Shown piece by piece: positions 16,349 through 25,278 of a stretch of 42,070 bases of DNA. Position numbers and translations under genes: made by a program. The notes under the pieces are model-generated. The model was not told the DNA's origin, ran no database searches, and worked only from the letters and a program-made list of their open reading frames with translations. The DNA comes from a virus: positions 25,783 to 67,852 of the IMG/VR virus record IMGVR_UViG_3300030380_002405; one strand, 5' to 3'. The stretch's first letter is position 1. Each line of letters starts with the position of its first letter.

Positions 16349-17274
16349 TTGAAGGTATCGCAGTATCCGAACTGTGTGATTATTCTTTCGGAGATCAGTC
16401 AGGACAGTGGGGTAATATCTCTACTTCCTTCATGGAGGATGCTAATTTAAATAATTTAGATTTTGCCAGTAAAGTATTTGAAGTAAAGAAAGAGAGGGAC
16501 TATATGACTCTCTTCATTGATAATATAAGACTTTATAAAAGAGACATTAAAGAAGTAAAACCAGAGGACAAAGCATATGTAGATTCTCTAATGGAGAAGA
16601 GTGATCTACTTAAATTATGTGCTGCTTTCTCTGACATGAGGTTTATTATCTTCACTAACCTAGAAGATACTCCTATAGATGAATATATTTTTGATGCGAT
16701 ACCAGACAATGTTTTATGCATATCTGCCGTCAATGCAATCGCTCATGGTGGAAAAGTAGTTCCAGCTCCTTACGGAGTGCAAAGGAGAATGAATGATAGT
16801 GATGATAGAGTTGATATGTTGAAGAAGATAATGTGGGAGTCTGATTATCTGTATCCTTATTATTTGTATGTGAGTCACAATGAAGATTCGCATGAGGAGA
16901 GGAAAGGTATAAAAGAACTCTTCAGAAATAATACATGGGCCATAGTGGATGAAGATAGAGTATCTTATAAGGATTTTCTTACTAGGTTGAAGCAGTGTAA
17001 GTTTATGATATGTCCTAGAGGTAATGCCATAGACTGTCATCGTAATTGGGAGGTTCTTTATATGAAAAGAGTTCCTGTAATGAAAAAAGATCCCTATCTC
17101 CAAGAACTGTTTAAGGACTATCCTGTTCTATGGGTGGATGATTTTGCAGAGGTAACTCAAACAATGTTGATGGATAATTATCATCTCTATGAACAAGCAC
17201 AAGATCTAATACTAGGTGAACTCTCTTTACCTTTTTACTTTCATACAACTGTTCATAAGGCTCTTCATGAATAA
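16339..17274 (+). CDS. exostosin-like (GT47-type) glycosyltransferase
   Basis: 311 residues. The C-terminal half has the exostosin-like donor-binding region: FMICPRGNAIDCHRNWEVLYM, then KRVPVMKKDPYLQELFKDYPVLWVDDF. The N-terminal half is less conserved. Family assignment rests on this motif; donor and acceptor are unknown. Starts 10 bp inside the GT17 gene. Confidence 0.65.
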   Translation: MELIEGIAVSELCDYSFGDQSGQWGNISTSFMEDANLNNLDFASKVFEVKKERDYMTLFIDNIRLYKRDIKEVKPEDKAYVDSLMEKSDLLKLCAAFSDMRFIIFTNLEDTPIDEYIFDAIPDNVLCISAVNAIAHGGKVVPAPYGVQRRMNDSDDRVDMLKKIMWESDYLYPYYLYVSHNEDSHEERKGIKELFRNNTWAIVDEDRVSYKDFLTRLKQCKFMICPRGNAIDCHRNWEVLYMKRVPVMKKDPYLQELFKDYPVLWVDDFAEVTQTMLMDNYHLYEQAQDLILGELSLPFYFHTTVHKALHE

Positions 17275-17965
17275 GAAGTTAGTTGTATCAAATCATAACT
17301 CTGATCTAGAGTGGTTGAGTATGACATATGATTATGGTTTCTCTTCTGAGAATACTATAATCTATGATCGTAGTGATGAAGAAAAGAATTGGAGTCATCT
17401 AGGAGAGAGTCTTAGATCACCGAATGTAGGTGAGAACATCTATGATATGATGAGGTTTATTGTAGAACACTATGATAATCTTCCTGATGTAAGTATCTTT
17501 ATTAAGGGTAATCTATTTCAAAGATCTGAAGAGCACGGTGGTGAGAATTATTATACTACTAAGGAAAGATTTAAACGTGCATTACAAGCAGAATATTTTT
17601 TACCTATTGAAAGATTTCATGATTCTACAGCTGCTGTGGTAAATGGTGGTGGATTTATACAACCTACATGGGAGGCATCAAGCAATCCAAACATATATTC
17701 TAGGCATTTTTCAACTTTCCCACAAATGCTTAACAAATTATTTGTCAATCCTCCAAGTTTCACCTATAATAGATTTGCACCTGGTGGAAATTATGTTGTC
17801 CCTAAGGCCAACATTCTTAAGTTTAGTAAGGGACTCTATGAAAAGTTGCAATTCTATTGTTCTTATGAACCTCCTGAAGAATTTCAAAGCACTTCTGGGG
17901 AGTCTTACTTAATTGAAAGAGCACTGTATCTTATTTGGACTGAAGACCTAATAGAAAAATTATGA
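17267..17965 (+). CDS. DUF3431-family putative glycosyltransferase
   Basis: 232 residues from ATG 17267; the frame is open further upstream but only inside the previous gene. VVSNHNSDLEWL, SPNVGENIYDMMRFIVEHYDNLPDVSIFIKG and a C-terminal FAPGGNYVVPKANILKFSKGLYEKL match DUF3431, a family found with glycosyltransferases. Catalytic chemistry is not established. Overlaps rfbC by 4 bp. Confidence 0.7.
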   Translation: MNKKLVVSNHNSDLEWLSMTYDYGFSSENTIIYDRSDEEKNWSHLGESLRSPNVGENIYDMMRFIVEHYDNLPDVSIFIKGNLFQRSEEHGGENYYTTKERFKRALQAEYFLPIERFHDSTAAVVNGGGFIQPTWEASSNPNIYSRHFSTFPQMLNKLFVNPPSFTYNRFAPGGNYVVPKANILKFSKGLYEKLQFYCSYEPPEEFQSTSGESYLIERALYLIWTEDLIEKL

Positions 17966-18495
17966 AAGTAATTGAGACACCTCTTATTGATGCATCTGTC
18001 ATTATAGTAGATAAGCATGAAGATGAAAGAGGATTCTTCATGGAGTCCTTTAATGGTGAGCAGTTTGAAAAAGAACTTGGTCATTATAATTTTGTTCAGG
18101 ACAATCATTCCAAGTCCTCTAAGGGAGTCTTGAGAGGTCTTCATTATCAATTGGAGAAACCTCAAGGTAAACTTATGAGATGCACTCAGGGAGCAGTCTA
18201 TGATGTTATTGTAGATCTTAGAAAGAGTTCTTCTAGTTTTGGATTATGGTTTAACATAACTCTAGATAATCCAGAAACTATTATGTGGGTTCCACCTGGC
18301 TTTGCTCATGGGTTCTATACCCTAACCGACACTGCTGAGTTTGAATATAAATGTACAGATTATTATCATCCAAAGTCTCAACATACTTTACTATGGGATG
18401 AGTTGGATATAGTATGGCCTCTCACCAGTCCTCCTCTTTTATCTGAGAAGGATGTAAAAGGAAAAACATTTAAGGAGTGTGAAAAGTATGAGTAA
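17962..18495 (+). CDS. rfbC: dTDP-4-dehydrorhamnose 3,5-epimerase (RmlC)
   Basis: 177 residues with the full cupin signature: DERGFFMESFN, FVQDNHSKSSKGVLRGLHYQ with the catalytic His, GKLMRCTQGAVYDVIVDLRKSS, WVPPGFAHGFYTL and YKCTDYYHP. It epimerises dTDP-4-keto-6-deoxyglucose and would act after RmlB at 22790. The product fits deoxyhexose synthesis. Its 3' end overlaps the next SDR by 8 bp from its ATG. Confidence 0.93.
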   Translation: MKVIETPLIDASVIIVDKHEDERGFFMESFNGEQFEKELGHYNFVQDNHSKSSKGVLRGLHYQLEKPQGKLMRCTQGAVYDVIVDLRKSSSSFGLWFNITLDNPETIMWVPPGFAHGFYTLTDTAEFEYKCTDYYHPKSQHTLLWDELDIVWPLTSPPLLSEKDVKGKTFKECEKYE

Positions 18496-19312
18496 GTTAT
18501 CTGTCTATGGTGGTACAGGATTTGTAGGAGGTAACTTCTCTCGCATGTATTCTGATGACACTATTGTAATACCACGGGATCAAAGAGAACCTGAGAGTGA
18601 TGAGATATTGTATTTTATTTCCACTGTTGACAACTATAATGTACATACTAATATTACATTAGATGTTGAAACTAATTTGAAAGTATTATGTGAGACCTTA
18701 GATAAGTGTAGAGATAGTGATGTAACTTTTAATTTTATTAGTTCTTGGTTTGTCTATGGTGATATTCCATTACCAGCAAGAGAGGACTCTCATTGTAAAC
18801 CAACTGGATTCTATTCTATTACAAAGAGGGCTGCAGAAGATCTAGTGATGTCATTCTGTAGAACCTATGGTAAGAACTATAGGATACTCAGACTTGCTAA
18901 TGTTATGGGAGCAGGAGATGGTAAAACATCTGCGAAGAAGAATGCTCTTGCATTTATGGTTGATAAGATGAAAAAGGATGAGGAGATATTTCTTTATGAT
19001 GATGGAACTCCCACCAGAGATATGATGCATGTAAAAGATACGTGCCGTGCTATCAAATTGGTATGTGAAAAGGGTAATCTAAATGAGATATATAACATTG
19101 CTACTGGACAAGCAACCCAAATAGGTGATATAATTTACAAGGCAAAGGAATATTTAAAATCAAACTCTCCTGTTAAGTCTAGAGAAGCAGCTGAGTTTCA
19201 TAAGATTGTTCAGGCAAAAGATTGTGCTCTAGACGCAACTAAACTAAATGCACTGGGATTTAAACCAGAAATCTCTATAGATGACATCGTTGAGGAACTA
19301 TGTATCAATTAA
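18488..19312 (+). CDS. NAD-dependent sugar reductase/epimerase SDR, next to RfbH-like gene
   Basis: 274 residues from ATG 18488, with AAGGAG 10 bp upstream; a GTG at 18479 is less likely. GGTGFVGGNFSRM is the cofactor motif; SSWFVYGDI and the YSITK element carry the catalytic Ser/Tyr/Lys; RLANVMGAGDGKTSAKKNALAFM follows. Adjacent to the RfbH-type dehydratase, it could be the reductase that completes a 3,6-dideoxyhexose, as RfbJ/RfbS does in Salmonella; that role is inferred from the neighbour. Confidence 0.75.
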   Translation: MSKLSVYGGTGFVGGNFSRMYSDDTIVIPRDQREPESDEILYFISTVDNYNVHTNITLDVETNLKVLCETLDKCRDSDVTFNFISSWFVYGDIPLPAREDSHCKPTGFYSITKRAAEDLVMSFCRTYGKNYRILRLANVMGAGDGKTSAKKNALAFMVDKMKKDEEIFLYDDGTPTRDMMHVKDTCRAIKLVCEKGNLNEIYNIATGQATQIGDIIYKAKEYLKSNSPVKSREAAEFHKIVQAKDCALDATKLNALGFKPEISIDDIVEELCIN

Positions 19313-20598
19313 TTGATAAGTTTATTGAATCTGCCAAGGAGATGGATGATGACATCTTTCCGTTCATGGCAAACAAGGGGGATTTTGTAGAAGGTAAGAA
19401 TAGTGTATATTATTCTGGGCCTTATTGGGATGACTCAGAGGCAAGAGAATTAATCCACTCCATCATGAAAGGGAAGTGGTTGTCATCAGGGGAGAAGGTT
19501 AATAAGTTTGAACGTGAGTTCTCACGCATGTTTAAGTTTAAGCATTCTGTGATGGTGAACAGTGGATCATCTGCTAACCTAGTGATGATTGCTGCATTGA
19601 AGAAGTATTTCAATTGGCAAGATGGTGATGAGATAATTGTATGTACTTGTGGTTTTCCTACTACCATTGCACCAGTAGTTCAAGCAGGATTGAAACCAGT
19701 CTTTGTTGATATTAAATGGGAAGATCTGAATTGGAATCTAGATCAAGTAGCAGAAAGTATTACTGATAGGACAGTCGCAGTATTCTCTTCTCCTGTTCTG
19801 GGTAATCCTTATGACGTGGATAGAATTGTAGAGATCTGTAATACTAATAAGATAAAATTGATTGCTGACAACTGTGATAGTCTAGGTAGTAAGTGGAAAG
19901 GAGATTATCTTACAGAGAAAGCAGTAGCAGCCTCTTGTTCTTTTTATCCTGCTCATCACATCTGTACCATTGAAGGTGGTATGGTATCTTCTAATATAAA
20001 AGAGATAGTAGATCTAGCAAGGAGTTATGCATGGTGGGGTCGTGGATGTTATTGTGTGGGTCAACAGAACCTTCTTTCTAACGGAGTCTGTGGCAAGAGG
20101 TTCAGTAATTGGTTAGAGAATGACACTGTAGTGGATCATAAGTATGTCTTTGGTGTCAGAGGATATAACCTAAAACCACTGGACTTACAGGGGTCTGTAG
20201 GGTCTGTTCAGTTGCTTAAATTTGATGAGATTCATAGTCTCCGTAGAAGTAATAAGGAAAGGATTCAGAAGGCTTTAGAAAGTATTGATGGTGTGCGAGT
20301 TGTAAATGAGAGACCTGATGCAGAGACCAGTTGGTTTGGTGTTCCTACTGTATGTGAGGACAATAATCTAAAGAGATCATTGGTTGCATACTTAGAAAAG
20401 AATAAGATTCAGACTAGGAATTACTTTGCAGGTAATATTCTTTTGCATCCTGGTTATCGTGATCTTGGTAAGGCATCTGACTATCCAAATGCAAATCAGG
20501 TATTAGATAAGGTATTCTTCTTGGGATGTTCTCCTACTATCAATGAGAAGATGCTTCAGTATATTGAGAAAGTAATCGGTAATTATGTTAGCAACTGA
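19300..20598 (+). CDS. rfbH: RfbH-type CDP-4-keto-6-deoxyglucose 3-dehydratase (PLP, [2Fe-2S])
   Basis: 432 residues, DegT/DnrJ/EryC1 fold. The PLP lysine is replaced by histidine (SFYPAHHICTIEGG; H219/H220), the hallmark of the 3-dehydratases E1 and ColD. Four cysteines in E1-like places, C192 (DNCDS), C250 and C252 (GRGCYC) and C264 (GVCGKRF), predict the [2Fe-2S] cluster that separates RfbH/E1 from ColD. The reaction removes the C3 hydroxyl on the way to 3,6-dideoxyhexoses. Start ATG 19300 has GAGGAA just upstream; ATG 19342 would shorten the N-terminus. Confidence 0.88.
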   Translation: MYQLIDKFIESAKEMDDDIFPFMANKGDFVEGKNSVYYSGPYWDDSEARELIHSIMKGKWLSSGEKVNKFEREFSRMFKFKHSVMVNSGSSANLVMIAALKKYFNWQDGDEIIVCTCGFPTTIAPVVQAGLKPVFVDIKWEDLNWNLDQVAESITDRTVAVFSSPVLGNPYDVDRIVEICNTNKIKLIADNCDSLGSKWKGDYLTEKAVAASCSFYPAHHICTIEGGMVSSNIKEIVDLARSYAWWGRGCYCVGQQNLLSNGVCGKRFSNWLENDTVVDHKYVFGVRGYNLKPLDLQGSVGSVQLLKFDEIHSLRRSNKERIQKALESIDGVRVVNERPDAETSWFGVPTVCEDNNLKRSLVAYLEKNKIQTRNYFAGNILLHPGYRDLGKASDYPNANQVLDKVFFLGCSPTINEKMLQYIEKVIGNYVSN

Positions 20599-21475
20599 GT
20601 TCTTACATGGTCAGGGACTGGGTAATCAACTTTTCTGTTATGTCACTACCAGAATGTTGGCTCATCGACATGGATATGATTTTGGTATAAAAGGTTTACA
20701 GAGTGCAGGAGATTCAAGAGTAAACCATAAAGGATTTTACTTTATGGATCTGGACTATGGTAAAGAAGTTCCTGATGATCTACAAAGATATGATGAGTAT
20801 CGCCATGCATTGAAGACTGATGAGTGGATCAAAACTGATTTGCGTTTGACTGATCAAGCCCTATTACATATTCCTGATAATAAAATTATCTATGGTGTGA
20901 TGCAGTCAGAAGATTACTTCTATGATAGATTGGATCTTGTCAAGGAGTGGTTGAAGGTTAAGGAAGAGTATGATCATATGGATACCAATGGAAAGAATAT
21001 GTGTGTCATGAACTTCCGTGGTGGTGATATGATAGGAAATGCTGGAGCATATGTCCCTAGATCATATTGGGACAAAGCCATTCAGAGGATGGTTGAATAT
21101 AATCCCAAGATGGAGTTTTGTGTTGTCACTGATGATGTAAACACTGCAAAACAAATGCTCCCAGAATATCCTGCATATCATGTGGATGTTGCATGGGATT
21201 ATGTGGCAGTAAAGAATGCACGGAATGTTATATCTACTACTTCTACTTTCTCTTGCTTCCCTCTATGGACTAGTGAAACATTAGAGTATTGTATTGCTCC
21301 TAAACACTGGTTCCACCACAACCTTTCGCAGGGCTGGTGGAGTCTTGGATGTAGCATATATAGTTACCCTACTCATTATATGGATAGAGAAGGGAACCTC
21401 TTTACACCTGATGAATGTAGAGTAGAATGGGAAGAGTATAAGAAGAAATCAAACATTTATGATGGAGATCTATGA
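20585..21475 (+). CDS. GT11-like (alpha-1,2-fucosyltransferase fold) glycosyltransferase
   Basis: 296 residues. GLGNQLFCYVTTRMLAHRHGYDF is the GT11-type N-terminus. MNFRGGDM stands where GT11 enzymes have HxRRxD, so this key motif is degenerate. STTSTFSCFPLWTSE is the usual C-terminal active-site Ser/Thr region. A divergent member whose donor may not be GDP-fucose. ATGA overlap with the next gene. Confidence 0.7.
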   Translation: MLATEFLHGQGLGNQLFCYVTTRMLAHRHGYDFGIKGLQSAGDSRVNHKGFYFMDLDYGKEVPDDLQRYDEYRHALKTDEWIKTDLRLTDQALLHIPDNKIIYGVMQSEDYFYDRLDLVKEWLKVKEEYDHMDTNGKNMCVMNFRGGDMIGNAGAYVPRSYWDKAIQRMVEYNPKMEFCVVTDDVNTAKQMLPEYPAYHVDVAWDYVAVKNARNVISTTSTFSCFPLWTSETLEYCIAPKHWFHHNLSQGWWSLGCSIYSYPTHYMDREGNLFTPDECRVEWEEYKKKSNIYDGDL

Positions 21476-22146
21476 TTGAATTACCTAAAGTTACATTATT
21501 TTGCATCTCTTCAGACAATGTAGAAGGAGCCCTTTATGCTTTGAAGAAGAGCATGGAGGGTATTAATTTTGGTGCTGTTAAATTAATCACACACGAAAAA
21601 CCAGATAACTTACCAGATGACATAGAGTTTTCTCAGTGTTATGAGATCACATCTATACATGATTATAATTACTACTGCATTTATAATCTATCACAGCATA
21701 TCAATACAGAGTATTGTTTGTTAGTGCAACCTGATGGGTTTGTAATTAACCCTGACAAATGGGATGATGACTGGTATAATTATGATTATATTGGTGCTCC
21801 TTGGTATGAAGCAACTGATGCATACATTGATCCTTGGGGTAAGCAACATCGAGTGGGTAATGGAGGATTCTCTTTCCGTAGTAAGACCTTATTAGATGTA
21901 CCCAGTAGGGCTTACATTCATTTTGATGTAAACTGGGGAGACTTTTATAAACATATGAATGCCGAATCTACCTCTGAGGATGGTAATATATGTGTCCATA
22001 ATAGGCATATATATGAGGCACTTGGATGTAGGATTGCTCCTATAGAAGTTGCAGCAAGATTTGCTCACGAAAAACCAATACCTGAGACACGAGGTATAAC
22101 ACCATTTGGATTCCATTATCACCTACCTGAAGGCACACAATTATGA
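21472..22146 (+). CDS. DUF5672-family putative glycosyltransferase
   Basis: 224 residues. LLVQPDGFVINPDKWDDDWYNYDYIGAPW and RVGNGGFSFRSKTLLDVPSR match DUF5672, a GT-A-like family with a conserved QxDG and NGGFSLR motif. A later ED pair (STSEDGNICVHN) fits the C-terminal catalytic acid. Transfers an unknown sugar. Overlaps the methyltransferase by 4 bp. Confidence 0.8.
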   Translation: MIELPKVTLFCISSDNVEGALYALKKSMEGINFGAVKLITHEKPDNLPDDIEFSQCYEITSIHDYNYYCIYNLSQHINTEYCLLVQPDGFVINPDKWDDDWYNYDYIGAPWYEATDAYIDPWGKQHRVGNGGFSFRSKTLLDVPSRAYIHFDVNWGDFYKHMNAESTSEDGNICVHNRHIYEALGCRIAPIEVAARFAHEKPIPETRGITPFGFHYHLPEGTQL

Positions 22147-22793
22147 AAACAAAATTACCTACCCTAGAACAATTAAATGATGAAAGTTTTGTAAGTAAGT
22201 TAGAGTATATGAGAACTCATCTTACAGAAGCAGGTATCAATGAAGAGGCTGCCAAGCACGGTGATGGTGATGTGATATCAGATTCATGTGATAATCCTGC
22301 AGGTACAGTTCCCTATAGACTCTATGCTCATCTATCCACACTTTTTGATGATGGAGTCATTCTAGACATCGGAACACTCTATGGTAGTTCTGCTCTTGCT
22401 CTTTCATATAATACAAAGAATCACGTTAAGAGTTATGATTTAGCAGAGAAGTCAAAGATTGCACAGAAGATGACGAGAGAAAATATTGATTGGAATATTA
22501 TGGACTTCCGTACCGACGAATCGATTGAGTGGGATAAAGTAAAGATGATTGTAATTGATACTGATCATACAGGAGATCAAGAAGTAGAGTTTATGAAGTT
22601 CTTTATTGAAAAAGATTGGAAAGGTATAATGTGTTTTGATGATATACATTTGAATCGTCCAATGATAGATTTTTGGGAATGTTTTGATGAGGATATTAGA
22701 GAGGACGTAACTAAACTTGGTCATGGTGTGTTCAATGCTGAGTCACCTAACAAGACTTGTGGCACAGGATTTGTGGAGATTGATCTAGAATGA
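22143..22793 (+). CDS. SAM-dependent methyltransferase
   Basis: 216 residues. VILDIGTLYGSSALALSYN is the SAM motif I, VKSYDL the acidic motif II, KMIVIDTDHTGDQEVEFM and GIMCFDDIHLNRPM the later motifs, consistent with the Methyltransf_24 type. In this locus it may methylate a sugar or amino group on the glycan. ATGA overlaps on both sides. Confidence 0.75.
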   Translation: MKTKLPTLEQLNDESFVSKLEYMRTHLTEAGINEEAAKHGDGDVISDSCDNPAGTVPYRLYAHLSTLFDDGVILDIGTLYGSSALALSYNTKNHVKSYDLAEKSKIAQKMTRENIDWNIMDFRTDESIEWDKVKMIVIDTDHTGDQEVEFMKFFIEKDWKGIMCFDDIHLNRPMIDFWECFDEDIREDVTKLGHGVFNAESPNKTCGTGFVEIDLE

Positions 22794-23722
22794 TTTTTAT
22801 TACTGGAGCTGCTGGTTTTATTGGCAGTAATTTTGTTCATTATTTAAAGAGTCAAGGGTATGATGATATTGTTGTTCTTGATAAGTTAACTTATGCTGCC
22901 AGCACTGATAATTTAAACCCCCATACATTTCCTATTGAGATTGTTGATATAGCAGATAAGAAACCATTACAAAGGGTCTTTCAAAAGTATAGACCTAGAT
23001 TTGTTTTTCATTTTGCTGCTGAGTCTCATGTAGATAATTCTATTGAGGATGCCACTCCTTTTGTTGAAACGAATGTCACGGGGACTCTTAATCTTCTTGA
23101 GTTGTCTGTGATGTATAAAGTAGAAAAGTTTCATCACATTTCTACTGATGAAGTATATGGTGCATTAGGATATGATGATCCTCCATTTACAGAGGAGACA
23201 CCTTATAATCCTCAGAATCCTTACTCTGCATCTAAGGCTGCCAGCGATCATTTTGTAACTGCATTTGGTAATACCTATGGACTACCAATTGTAATTACAA
23301 ATTGTTCTAACAATTATGGTCCTAGACAAAATAAAGAGAAGTTAATACCTAAGACTATCACTAATATTCTTGAGGGTAAAAAGATACCCGTCTATGCACA
23401 GGGACAGAATGTAAGAGATTGGATCTATGTTGAGGATCATTGTAAGGCCATACTAGAGGTATGGTATGGTGGAGGAGTGGGTCATAAGTATAATATTGGA
23501 GGTGAGTGTGAGGTTAAGAATATAGATTTGGTCAAGACTATTATAAGATTGATGGGTGCAAGTGAAGATCTAATTGAGTTTGTTGATGACAGACCAGGAC
23601 ACGACTTGCGATACGCTATTGACAATGCTAAAATAATACAAACATTAAATTGGCATCCAAGTCACACCCTTGAAGAGGGACTCTTAAAAACTATCAATTG
23701 GTATAAAAATGCTAGGACATAA
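22790..23722 (+). CDS. rfbB: dTDP-glucose 4,6-dehydratase (RmlB)
   Basis: 310 residues. GAAGFIGSNFV cofactor motif, LDKLTYAASTDNL, FHFAAESHVDNSI, STDEVYGALG with the 4,6-dehydratase Asp-Glu pair, YSASKAASDHFV with the catalytic Tyr/Lys, and CSNNYGPRQ. Makes dTDP-4-keto-6-deoxyglucose. With RmlC (17962) it gives dTDP-4-keto-rhamnose; no RmlA homologue is present and a reductase is not certain. Overlaps the next GT11 gene by 14 bp. Confidence 0.93.
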   Translation: MIFITGAAGFIGSNFVHYLKSQGYDDIVVLDKLTYAASTDNLNPHTFPIEIVDIADKKPLQRVFQKYRPRFVFHFAAESHVDNSIEDATPFVETNVTGTLNLLELSVMYKVEKFHHISTDEVYGALGYDDPPFTEETPYNPQNPYSASKAASDHFVTAFGNTYGLPIVITNCSNNYGPRQNKEKLIPKTITNILEGKKIPVYAQGQNVRDWIYVEDHCKAILEVWYGGGVGHKYNIGGECEVKNIDLVKTIIRLMGASEDLIEFVDDRPGHDLRYAIDNAKIIQTLNWHPSHTLEEGLLKTINWYKNART

Positions 23723-24524
23723 CCACTTAGGAAAGAATGGAAGGTTTGGTAATCAAATGTTCCAGTATGCAGCCACTAGAGGTATTGCTGCAGCACGAGG
23801 ATATGATTGGTGTATTCCACCAGGCCCTAAGACAGATGATGAGTTTGAGGATGAAGAGAACCAACATAAACTCTTCATGGCATTTAAGATGTCAGGTGCA
23901 AAGGAAGTTAAGATGTTTCCTGCACCCTATAAAGAGGAAGGAACTTTTAGATACAATCAGGATCTAGTTGATGGGTGTGAGGATAATGTAAATCTATATG
24001 GTTACTTCCAGTCAGAGAAATACTTTAAGCACATTGAAGATGAGATAAGAAAAGACTTTGAGTGGAGAGATGATGTAAAGAAGTTATGTAAGGATATGAT
24101 CAATGGTCTGGGAGTGGATAAGATTATCTCTCTTCATGTTCGTAGGACAGATCATCTAATCAAACCCACCTATCATAATGTTCTTCCTTTAAGTTATTAT
24201 GAGGAGGCACTTTCTAAGTTACCTTCTGTCTATGATAGTTGCGATATACCAGTTCTTATATTCTCTGATGATCCTGCATGGTGTAAGGAGCAAGAGATGT
24301 TCTCATCAAATAGATTTATGGTTTCAGAGAGTGGAGATAATATAACTGATATGTGTTTGATGAGTATGTGTGATTACCAGATTATGGCCAATTCTACCTT
24401 CTCGTGGTGGGGAGCATGGTTGTCTGGGTCTAAACATGTCATTGGACCTAAGATGTGGTTTGGTCCTGATGGAGCAGATCCTACGGACATCTTTGTGGAT
24501 AGATGGGAGTATCTAGATGTCTGA
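23709..24524 (+). CDS. GT11 alpha-1,2-fucosyltransferase-like protein
   Basis: 271 residues. GRFGNQMFQYAATRGIAAARGYDW, then VNLYGYFQSEKYF, the donor-binding HVRRTDH, and ANSTFSWWGAWLSG followed by KMWFGPDG are canonical GT11 motifs. Expected to use GDP-fucose or a related GDP-deoxysugar. Similar to the protein at 26082, so a paralogous pair. Overlaps the GT2 gene by 8 bp. Confidence 0.88.
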   Translation: MLGHNHLGKNGRFGNQMFQYAATRGIAAARGYDWCIPPGPKTDDEFEDEENQHKLFMAFKMSGAKEVKMFPAPYKEEGTFRYNQDLVDGCEDNVNLYGYFQSEKYFKHIEDEIRKDFEWRDDVKKLCKDMINGLGVDKIISLHVRRTDHLIKPTYHNVLPLSYYEEALSKLPSVYDSCDIPVLIFSDDPAWCKEQEMFSSNRFMVSESGDNITDMCLMSMCDYQIMANSTFSWWGAWLSGSKHVIGPKMWFGPDGADPTDIFVDRWEYLDV

Positions 24525-25278
24525 GATATCAATATGCATACCCACCTATGAGTTCAAAGGTGATGGAGTAAAGTATCTTTCAGAATTATTTGATACATTA
24601 AGAGTTCAGACCCTTCAAGATTTTAATATTGTTGTATCTGATCATAGTGTTGATGATGAGATACATGATTTCTGTAAGAAGAGTAGTGAAGAGTTTGAGA
24701 TCATTTATATTAGGAATGAACATGGTAGAGGTAACCTAGGCCCTAATACTAACGTAGCACTAGAGCACGGAACAGGTAGGATACTAAAAGTTGTCTATCA
24801 AGATGATTTGTTTGTGAATAAAGAAGCACTTCAGAAATTAAAAGATGTTTATGATACAGGATGTAAGTGGGCATTTAATTCTTTCTGTCATACTAAGGAT
24901 GGTGTTACGTTCTTTAGGGATGTGGTTCCTAGATGGTGTGATAAAATGTTAGAGGGTAGAAATCTTTTAGGTAATCCCTCTGGTGTGTCACTACTTAACT
25001 CTTGTAAAATGTATATGAGTGAAGACCTAAATCTTTTGGTGGACACTGAGTTTTATCATAGAATGAGAATGAAGCACGGACTCCCTTGTATCATTGAGGA
25101 TGTTCTTACATCAACGAGAGAACATGAAAACAGAACGAGTGCCAGTAGAATAGTGTATGATCATCAGATAAATCATCCTGAGGGTGGTTGGGTTGTTAAT
25201 AAAGCTGAGTTAGATTTTTTACATTTCTTATATAAAGATTTTTTTGAAGGAGGTGAAAGGTATCCCGATGAAGCATAA
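24517..25278 (+). CDS. family 2 glycosyltransferase
   Basis: 253 residues. ISICIPTYEFKGDGVKYLSELFDTL is the GT2 N-terminal strand and helix; NIVVSDHSVDDE and VVYQDDLFVNKEAL provide the Asp-containing donor and metal sites. Cytosolic, no membrane helix. Overlaps the next gene by 11 bp from its ATG, inside which a very strong Shine-Dalgarno (AAGGAGGTG at 25247) is embedded. Confidence 0.85.
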   Translation: MSEISICIPTYEFKGDGVKYLSELFDTLRVQTLQDFNIVVSDHSVDDEIHDFCKKSSEEFEIIYIRNEHGRGNLGPNTNVALEHGTGRILKVVYQDDLFVNKEALQKLKDVYDTGCKWAFNSFCHTKDGVTFFRDVVPRWCDKMLEGRNLLGNPSGVSLLNSCKMYMSEDLNLLVDTEFYHRMRMKHGLPCIIEDVLTSTREHENRTSASRIVYDHQINHPEGGWVVNKAELDFLHFLYKDFFEGGERYPDEA

